DNA of 13,465 nucleotides. Source: Anaerolineae bacterium (GTDB taxonomy: Bacteria > Chloroflexota > Anaerolineae > JAFGEY01). The notes beneath the pieces are model-generated. The model searched no databases. It saw only the letters and a program-made list of their open reading frames with translations, and was not told the origin of the DNA. Shown one piece after another: positions 8,147 through 13,465 of this stretch (position 1 is its first letter; every line of letters begins with the position of its first letter). A program made the position numbers and the translations under genes. The stretch lies in the NCBI GenBank assembly GCA_016929775.1, contig JAFGIE010000175.1, forward strand, positions 1-13,465, in the 5' to 3' direction.

Positions 8147-11100
8147 ATGAACCTGAGCGGGCTACTCCCCATCGTGCGGGAGATCCCGGCTTACCGCTAC
8201 CTCCTGGATCAGATTCGCAGCGGGGAGGATGGGAGCAGTCTCTCCCTCCTCGCGGCGGCGCGCCCCCACGTCGTTGCGGCGGCGGTCACCGATCTGGGCT
8301 GTCCTGCGCTGCTCGTGATGGCGCGACCCGAGCAAGTCAGCGGGACGGTGGAGCAACTGCGCGCCTGGCTGCCCGACCCGGCGTCGGTGTACCGCTTTGC
8401 GGAACCGGAGGCGCTGCCCTACGAGCGGATTCCCTGGGCGGCGGAGACGGTCCGCGAGCGGATCGGCGCCCTGTATGCCCTGGTTGCCTGGCGACCGGGA
8501 CAGGCGCATCCCCCGCTGGTGGTGACCTCGGCGCGCGCGCTGATGCAGCGCACGCTGCCGCGGCGCGAGTTCGAGCTTGGCATGCGCGTGCTGCACACCG
8601 GGCAGCGGATCGCGTTGGCCCGCCTGCTCGGCACGTGGCTCGAGCTGGGCTACGAGATGGTCAGCGTCGTCGAGACGCCGGGCACGTTCAGCCGGCGCGG
8701 CGGGATCGTCGACGTATTCCCGACGCACGCCGATCTGCCGGTGCGGATCGAGCTGTTCGGCGACGAGCTGGACAGCCTGCGCGCGTTCGACCCGGCAACC
8801 CAGCGTTCTCTGCACCGCTTGGAGACGTGCGCGGTCTGTCCGGCGACCGAGGCGCTGCCCAAGTTCGGGCACCTCGCCGCCCCGCGCCTTGCCGATCTGG
8901 ACGATGCGACCCTGCATGGGCCAGCAAGCGCCGAGTACCACGCCGACCTAGCTGCGCTCGGCGATGACCAGTACTTCCGAGGGATCGAGTTCTACATTCC
9001 CTACCTCTACTCGCAGCCGGGCACGCTGCTCGACTACCTCCCTCCAGAGGGGGTGCTGGCGATCGACGACCAGGTGGACCTGCGCGCGGCGGTGGCGGGG
9101 TTCGAGGCGGAGGCGATCGACCTGCGTCGCTCACTCTATGAGAGCGGCGAGCTGGTCGACGGGTTCGCGGTACCCTATGTAACGTGGGACGAGCTAGACG
9201 AGGCGGTGTCCGAGCGCACTGTCCTGTCCCTGGGCTACGAGCAAGAGGCAGACTGGCTGGAGACGGAGCGGGATGAGGAAGAGGAGCGGGAACTGCCGGG
9301 CGAGGATGCGCCCTTGCGCGCCTACTTTGTCTCCGGACCGCGCTATGGGGGGCAGCTCCGCCGCCTGATCGACGACTGGATCGACGTCAGGGAGCAGGGA
9401 GGGCGGATCGTGACGGTCACCCGCCAGGCGCGGCGGCTCGCCGAGCTGTGGCGGGAGCGCGACCAACCGGTCGAGATCGCCGAGGCGCTCGACGCGCCGC
9501 CCGTGCCGCGCTCGATGACGTTGGTGCAGGGTACCCTGGACGAGGGATGGGTGCTGCGCGGCACGGACGGCGCGCTGGGCTTGCAGCTGTTCACCGATGC
9601 AGAGGTCTTTGGCTGGAGCAAGCCGCGCCCACGTCGCCCCCGGCGCAAGGCGGCGCCGCCCGAGGTCTTCTGGGCGGACCTGTCGCCGGACGACTATGTG
9701 GTGCACGTCGATTTCGGCATCGGGCGCTTCCGCGGGCTGATCAAGGCCACGATCGATGAGGCGGAGCGCGAGTACCTGCGCGTCGACTATGCGGGGGGCG
9801 ACGCCGTGTATGTCCCGATCCACCAGGCAGACCGCCTGAGCCGCTACGTCGGCGCTTCCGATCGCCCGCCCGATCTGCACAGGCTGGGGACGACGTCGTG
9901 GGCGCGGGTCAAGGAACAGGCCAAGCGTGCGGCGACCGACATCGCCAAGGACTTGTTGGCGCTCTACTCGGCGCGGCAGGTGGTCGAGGGCTATGCCTTC
10001 TCGCCGGATGCCGAGTGGCAGGCCGAACTGGAAGCCTCGTTTCCCTACATCGAGACGGATGACCAGCTTGCCGCGATCCAGGAGGTCAAGGCTGACATGG
10101 AAAAGCCGCGGCCCATGGACCGCTTGATCTGCGGCGACGTGGGCTATGGCAAGACCGAGGTCGCGTTGCGCGCGGCGTTCAAGGCAGTCATGGACGGCAA
10201 GCAGGTTGCGGTCCTGGTGCCGACGACGGTCCTGGCGCAACAGCACTATGACACGTTCCGCAGGCGGCTCGCGCCCTTTCCGGTGAACGTCGAGATGCTC
10301 TCTCGCTTCCGCACGCCGAGGGAACAGGACGAGGTGCTCGACCGGTTGGCGAGGAGCGAGGTAGACATTGTGATCGGCACGCACCGCCTGCTCTCCAAGG
10401 ACGTCCAGTTCAAGGACCTGGGCCTGCTGGTGATCGACGAAGAGCAGCGGTTCGGGGTGACGCACAAGGAGCGGCTCAAGCAGATGCGCACCGAGGTCGA
10501 CGTCCTGACCATGACCGCCACGCCGATCCCGCGCACGCTCTACATGTCGCTCACCGGGGCGCGTGACATGAGCACGATCGACACGCCGCCCGAGGAGCGT
10601 CTGCCGATCAAGACGCACATCGGCCAACACGACGAGACGCTGATCCGGCGCTCGATCCTGCGCGAGCTCGACCGGGGTGGGCAGGTGTTCTTTGTCCACA
10701 ACCGGGTGCGCGGCATCGGCGGGGTCCACCAGCGGCTGCAGAACCTGGTGCCCGAGGCGACGTTCGCCGTGGCGCACGGGCAGATGCCCGAGCGGGAGCT
10801 GGAGCGGGTGATGGTCGATTTCAGCGAGGGGCGCGTCGACGTGCTGGTATGCACGACGATCATTGAGAGCGGGCTCGACATCCCGAACACGAACACGATC
10901 ATCGTCAACCGTGCGAACCGCTTCGGCCTAGCTCAGCTTTACCAGCTGCGGGGGCGCGTGGGACGGGGCGCCGCACGTGCGTACGCCTATTTCATGTACG
11001 ACCGCAACGCGCGCGTGACCGAGACGGCGCGTCGACGGCTGCAGGCGATCATGGAGGCGAGCGAGCTGGGCGCCGGGTTCAGCGTGGCGATGCGCGACCT

Positions 11101-11698
11101 GGAGATCCGCGGCGCGGGCGAGATCCTGGGTGCGCGCCAAAGCGGGCACCTGGCGGCGGTCGGGTTCGACCTGTACAGCCGGCTGTTGGCCCAGGCGGTT
11201 CGTGAGCTGAAGGGTGAGTCGCCGCGCGAGCTGACGGGGGAGGCGCGCTCGTACCTGCTCCCGCTGGAGGGGAGCGTGCAGATCACGCTGCCGCTCGACG
11301 CGTCGCTGCCGGCAGAGTACATCCCTGACGAGCCGCTGCGGCTGCGCCTCTACCGCCGCCTGGCAGGGATGACGACGACGGACGAAATCGACGAGATTCG
11401 GGCGGAACTGGACGACCGGTTCGGGCCCCTGCCGCCGCAAGCCGAGAACCTGCTCTACCAGCTGCGGCTCAAGCTGCTCGCGCTCGAGGCGCAGGTCGAG
11501 GCGATCGTCGCCGAGAACCGCGAGATCGCGATCCGGTCGCCGGTGCTGGAGGATGCGGACCGCACGGCGCTGCAGCAGGCGCTCGGGGAGCGGGTCCGGG
11601 TGCGCCGGCGCGAGGTACGCCTCCCCGTGGGGGAGGAGCGGGTGTGGCGCGCCGAGCTGATGCGCACGCTCGAGGTGATGCGCGCGCAGGCAGCCTAG
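8147..11698 (+). CDS. mfd: Transcription-repair coupling factor Mfd
   Basis: The 1183-residue ATP-driven translocase pushes stalled RNA polymerase off DNA and recruits UvrA to lesions. The order of domains is complete. A UvrB-homology region (about 1-350) contains LPYERI and [11 protein letters not shown]. The RNA polymerase-interacting CarD-like domain (about 512-575) contains [14 protein letters not shown]. The RecG-like motor has Walker A GYGKT (K669), DEEQ (764-767), TATPIPRTL, and the motif V-VI region from [12 protein letters not shown] to QLRGRVGRG. The TRG/TRCF region contains [13 protein letters not shown] (from R983). Length is close to the usual ~1150. Two charged linkers are notable: an acidic stretch around residues 372-386 and the very basic [10 protein letters not shown] just before the CarD-like domain (492-501). 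GGAAGG (8135-8140) sets the ATG at 8147. Co-transcription with pth is likely. Confidence 0.97.
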   Translation: MNLSGLLPIVREIPAYRYLLDQIRSGEDGSSLSLLAAARPHVVAAAVTDLGCPALLVMARPEQVSGTVEQLRAWLPDPASVYRFAEPEALPYERIPWAAETVRERIGALYALVAWRPGQAHPPLVVTSARALMQRTLPRREFELGMRVLHTGQRIALARLLGTWLELGYEMVSVVETPGTFSRRGGIVDVFPTHADLPVRIELFGDELDSLRAFDPATQRSLHRLETCAVCPATEALPKFGHLAAPRLADLDDATLHGPASAEYHADLAALGDDQYFRGIEFYIPYLYSQPGTLLDYLPPEGVLAIDDQVDLRAAVAGFEAEAIDLRRSLYESGELVDGFAVPYVTWDELDEAVSERTVLSLGYEQEADWLETERDEEEERELPGEDAPLRAYFVSGPRYGGQLRRLIDDWIDVREQGGRIVTVTRQARRLAELWRERDQPVEIAEALDAPPVPRSMTLVQGTLDEGWVLRGTDGALGLQLFTDAEVFGWSKPRPRRPRRKAAPPEVFWADLSPDDYVVHVDFGIGRFRGLIKATIDEAEREYLRVDYAGGDAVYVPIHQADRLSRYVGASDRPPDLHRLGTTSWARVKEQAKRAATDIAKDLLALYSARQVVEGYAFSPDAEWQAELEASFPYIETDDQLAAIQEVKADMEKPRPMDRLICGDVGYGKTEVALRAAFKAVMDGKQVAVLVPTTVLAQQHYDTFRRRLAPFPVNVEMLSRFRTPREQDEVLDRLARSEVDIVIGTHRLLSKDVQFKDLGLLVIDEEQRFGVTHKERLKQMRTEVDVLTMTATPIPRTLYMSLTGARDMSTIDTPPEERLPIKTHIGQHDETLIRRSILRELDRGGQVFFVHNRVRGIGGVHQRLQNLVPEATFAVAHGQMPERELERVMVDFSEGRVDVLVCTTIIESGLDIPNTNTIIVNRANRFGLAQLYQLRGRVGRGAARAYAYFMYDRNARVTETARRRLQAIMEASELGAGFSVAMRDLEIRGAGEILGARQSGHLAAVGFDLYSRLLAQAVRELKGESPRELTGEARSYLLPLEGSVQITLPLDASLPAEYIPDEPLRLRLYRRLAGMTTTDEIDEIRAELDDRFGPLPPQAENLLYQLRLKLLALEAQVEAIVAENREIAIRSPVLEDADRTALQQALGERVRVRRREVRLPVGEERVWRAELMRTLEVMRAQAA

Positions 11699-11746
11699 GG
11701 GCAGGTGCGCGCTCTCGCGTGGGGATGCGGCTGTATGCGCCGATGC

Positions 11747-11800
11747 ATGTGGGTAACGTGTGGGATAGGTGTTGGATAGTGTGGGATAGATGTGGGATAA
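11747..11800. repeat. Five tandem imperfect ~11-base repeats (consensus NTGTGGGATAG)
   Basis: Between mfd and the next gene, five units follow one another without gaps: ATGTGGGTAAC (11747-11757), GTGTGGGATAG (11758-11768), GTGTTGGATAG (11769-11779), TGTGGGATAG (11780-11789, one base short) and ATGTGGGATAA (11790-11800). The period of 10-11 bases is close to one DNA turn, so a protein binding each unit would meet the same helix face. The units resemble a DnaA box complement (TGTGGATAA) with one extra G, so they are not true DnaA boxes. They could be operator sites for the downstream gene or simply a slippage product. Confidence 0.7.
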
Positions 11801-11885
11801 GCGTGTGAAACGCACCCGGATCATCCTGGATACCGACATGGACACAGACTGCGCTCACGCTGGCGCGATGGCTGTCCAGTCCTGA
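11790..11885 (+). pseudogene. Remnant of a nucleoside hydrolase (IUNH family), N-terminal end only
   Basis: A short frame (ATG 11790 or GTG 11805 to TGA 11883-11885) encodes a segment RIILDTDMDTDCAHAGAMAV. This closely resembles the conserved N-terminal calcium-binding loop of inosine/uridine-preferring nucleoside hydrolases, where DTD is followed a few residues later by a DD pair and then A-x-AL. Here the two aspartates after the Cys are replaced by Ala-His, so metal binding would be lost. The frame stops six residues after the motif region, whereas intact enzymes have about 300 residues. No continuation of the family is visible in the following 70 bases. The best reading is a decayed, deleted gene copy. 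A coincidental peptide is possible but unlikely given the motif. Confidence 0.55.
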
Positions 11886-11958
11886 GAGCCAGAAGCCGTC
11901 GATGCCGTGGCGGGCACGTAGGTGCCTGCGCACGACCCTACCAGAGAGGAGAGGTTCA

Positions 11959-13227
11959 ATGGTGAGCAAGTTGCAGGATCGACTGCGGATCTCGGGCGAG
12001 CAACTGGACGCGATCAACGCCCTGCTGCTCGACCCGGACAACAGGACCATGCAGGCTTTCCTCGATGTCGTTGCCAGATATGGCACGCCGGAGGAGATCA
12101 ACCGCAAGGCGGCGGCGGCGCGCGAGCTCGACGCGCTGATCGACCGGCTGCGCGAGCGGGACTCGCCCTATGTCGCCGACCTGGAGTGGTTGGCTGCGCA
12201 GTGCGATGCGGGGGTGTTCATCTCGGTGGACGACTACCGGCGCAAGGTGCTGGGCGCGCGGGCAGACGAGATGGCGTTTGACGCCAAGCTGGCGGTGACG
12301 CTCGAGCTGAGCGCACTGCAGTACTTTCCGTTCTTGATCGAGGAGGCCAAGCAGGCGATCGCGGAGGGCGAGCTGATGGCGGGGCGCTACATCCGCGTGC
12401 GCAAGATGGCGGAGCAGGTGGCGGACAACGACATCCTGGCGGTGGCGGCGGCGATGCAGATCATCGGCGCTAGCTATGTCGAGACGCTCGACACCAAGGG
12501 CACGGATGGGTCGAACGTCCACCTCGGCGGTCCGGAGACGATCACCGGGTACTTTGGGGGCGTGGGACAGCCGAACGAGTATGCGCTCAAGTGGCTGGAC
12601 GAGTACCTGCACTACTATACGAGCTATGGGATCCGGCAGGTGCTGAACGTCAACCCCGGGACGGTGCTGCTCGGCTACATGCTGCACAAGCTGGGGGTGG
12701 ACAACGAGTTCAAGATCAGCGTGTACATGGGGAACGACAACCCCTACGCTGCGCTGTGGACGCTGCTCGGGGCCAAGCTCTTTGCGCGCGCCGACGGCAC
12801 GAGCCCGCTGATCGGGTTCAACTGGTCCAATTCGGTGAACAACGAGACGATCGAGATCACGGCGGAGGTGCGCGCGGCGCTAGGCTTCGAGGACATCGTG
12901 CGGTTCGAACACCACATCGTCGAGACCTACAAGAGCATTGTCCGCCAGCCCTACAACCGGCGCGACGAGCTGGTCGAGGTCGCGGCAAGAGTGCCCAATA
13001 TCTCTGCCAAGCACGAGGGCGCTGACCCCGAGATCGACCGCACGCGGGAGCATCCTTCGGACATTCTCGACTATTTCCGGGATAAGGCCGAGATCGAGGC
13101 GGCGGGCGACATGCCCCACCTGCTGCGCAACTACCTGGACCGGCACAATGCCGTGAACGCGACGGCGCGTGCGCTGACGGAGCACGGGCTGGCGTTCGTG
13201 GCGGCGCGGAGGCTGCATCACAGGTAG
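11959..13227 (+). CDS. Unrecognised soluble protein of 422 residues, possibly an alpha/beta-barrel enzyme
   Basis: I do not recognise this family. The ATG at 11959 is preceded by the purine-rich AGAGGAGAGG (11945-11954), and reading starts MVSKLQDRLRISGEQ. The first ~150 residues look helical, charged and partly coiled (RKAAAARELDALIDRLRERD). The remainder alternates hydrophobic strands and helices in a barrel-like way (ILAVAAAMQIIG, QVLNVNPGTVLLGYML, FKISVYMGNDNPY, SPLIGFNWSNSVNNETIEI). Conserved-looking polar clusters include TKGTDGSNVHLGGPET, GFNWSNS, FEHHIVETYKSI, SAKHEGADPEID and REHPSD, rich in His, Asp and Glu as in a metal- or cofactor-dependent active site. No signal peptide or membrane segment is present. 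It stands apart from mfd by 260 bases and probably has its own promoter. Codon use and G+C match the neighbours, so it appears to be a genuine gene. Confidence 0.8.
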   Translation: MVSKLQDRLRISGEQLDAINALLLDPDNRTMQAFLDVVARYGTPEEINRKAAAARELDALIDRLRERDSPYVADLEWLAAQCDAGVFISVDDYRRKVLGARADEMAFDAKLAVTLELSALQYFPFLIEEAKQAIAEGELMAGRYIRVRKMAEQVADNDILAVAAAMQIIGASYVETLDTKGTDGSNVHLGGPETITGYFGGVGQPNEYALKWLDEYLHYYTSYGIRQVLNVNPGTVLLGYMLHKLGVDNEFKISVYMGNDNPYAALWTLLGAKLFARADGTSPLIGFNWSNSVNNETIEITAEVRAALGFEDIVRFEHHIVETYKSIVRQPYNRRDELVEVAARVPNISAKHEGADPEIDRTREHPSDILDYFRDKAEIEAAGDMPHLLRNYLDRHNAVNATARALTEHGLAFVAARRLHHR

Positions 13228-13327
13228 GTCGTGGCCGCTTTCGCCTTTAGCCGACGGGGTCACGTGGTCCAGGCTGGTCGATCGGTATGGAGTGGAAGAG
13301 GACGGCACACGGACCCCTCCCCCGGCC

Positions 13328-13351
13328 CCTCCCCAGCGTGGAGAGGGGAGG
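13328..13351. repeat. C-rich/G-rich inverted repeat (hairpin) in the 3' intergenic region
   Basis: CCTCCCC (13328-13334) pairs perfectly with GGGGAGG (13345-13351) around a 10-base loop, and is preceded by a second C-rich block (13314-13327). It could fold in RNA about 100 bases after the stop of the last gene. It is not followed by a T-run, so it is not a standard intrinsic terminator. It shares the AGCGTGG core with the 31-base repeats just downstream and looks like part of the same dispersed-repeat cluster. Confidence 0.55.
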
Positions 13352-13360
13352 TAGCGCTCC

Positions 13361-13391
13361 CTCGTCCCTACGCTCCAGCGTGGGGACGTCG
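13361..13391. repeat. 31-base palindromic direct repeat, copy 1
   Basis: This unit is identical to 13408-13438. Within it GTCCCTACGCT and AGCGTGGGGAC are inverted repeats with one mismatch (a G-U pair in RNA) around a two-base CC centre, so each copy can form a hairpin with an 11-base-pair arm. The intergenic location, perfect repetition and palindromy suggest a REP-like dispersed element rather than a gene part. Confidence 0.8.
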
Positions 13392-13407
13392 GCGCGAGTG
13401 GGGTGTG

Positions 13408-13438
13408 CTCGTCCCTACGCTCCAGCGTGGGGACGTCG
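13408..13438. repeat. 31-base palindromic direct repeat, copy 2
   Basis: This is an exact second copy of the unit at 13361-13391, with a 16-base gap between the copies. Having only two copies in view and a gap much shorter than a CRISPR spacer argues against a CRISPR array. The same arms and CC centre are kept. More copies may follow beyond the window edge. Confidence 0.8.
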
Positions 13439-13465
13439 TGGGTTGGGCGCCGTCCGTGCGCGCCG

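Noticed and set aside
9194..10777. 527-codon open frame on the minus strand
   Set aside because: It is antisense to the motor and RID domains of mfd, whose motifs are all in frame on the plus strand. It has no motif of its own.
11747..11800. Replication origin with DnaA boxes
   Set aside because: The units read TGTGGGATA, not TGTGGATAA. There is no dnaA, dnaN or AT-rich unwinding element nearby.
13361..13438. CRISPR array
   Set aside because: There are only two repeats with a 16-base gap, the repeats are palindromic throughout, and no cas gene is present. The CHAT protein alone is not evidence for type III-E CRISPR.

Overview
The window is G+C-rich bacterial chromosomal DNA. Every recognisable gene lies on the + strand, packed head to tail. 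The organism is best guessed as a member of the Chloroflexota. This rests on the high G+C, a sugar-hydrolase/O-antigen-ligase fusion, a large CHAT protein next to housekeeping genes, and a C-rich palindromic repeat past the last gene. It is an inference from gene style; no 16S rRNA or other marker is present.

Layout. (1) Positions 1-88 hold the last codons of a gene cut by the window edge, followed by a sequence that looks like the terminal inverted repeat of an ISAs1-type insertion sequence. (2) A near-consensus sigma-70 promoter (104-132) then drives a membrane protein (205-2820). It fuses an extracytoplasmic clan GH-A glycoside-hydrolase barrel to a Wzy/WaaL-type O-antigen ligase. (3) A second, extended -10 promoter begins two bases after that gene's stop and serves a probable four-gene operon: pth (peptidyl-tRNA hydrolase), a CHAT-domain protease-like protein, an S9-family prolyl-oligopeptidase-like peptidase, and mfd (transcription-repair coupling factor). 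The gaps are 45-54 bases. (4) A 260-base spacer follows, with five tandem ~11-base repeats and a 31-codon remnant of a nucleoside hydrolase. (5) Next is a well-formed gene for a soluble 422-residue protein that I do not recognise (11959-13227). (6) The last ~240 bases contain no gene. They carry a C-rich hairpin and two copies of a 31-base palindromic repeat.

How the genes may work together. pth and mfd are neighbours in many bacteria (B. subtilis has pth/spoVC - fin - mfd), so they look like the ancestral pair. Pth recycles peptidyl-tRNAs that fall off ribosomes, and Mfd removes stalled RNA polymerase and recruits UvrA. Two peptidase-type genes sit between them. The CHAT protein has an intact His/Cys dyad, three CBS-like N-terminal segments and a four-cysteine cluster. 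It is the strongest candidate here for an undescribed regulated protease, possibly one responding to translation or transcription stress. No partner or substrate gene such as a gasdermin, CRISPR effector or STAND ATPase is visible, so that role is only a hypothesis.
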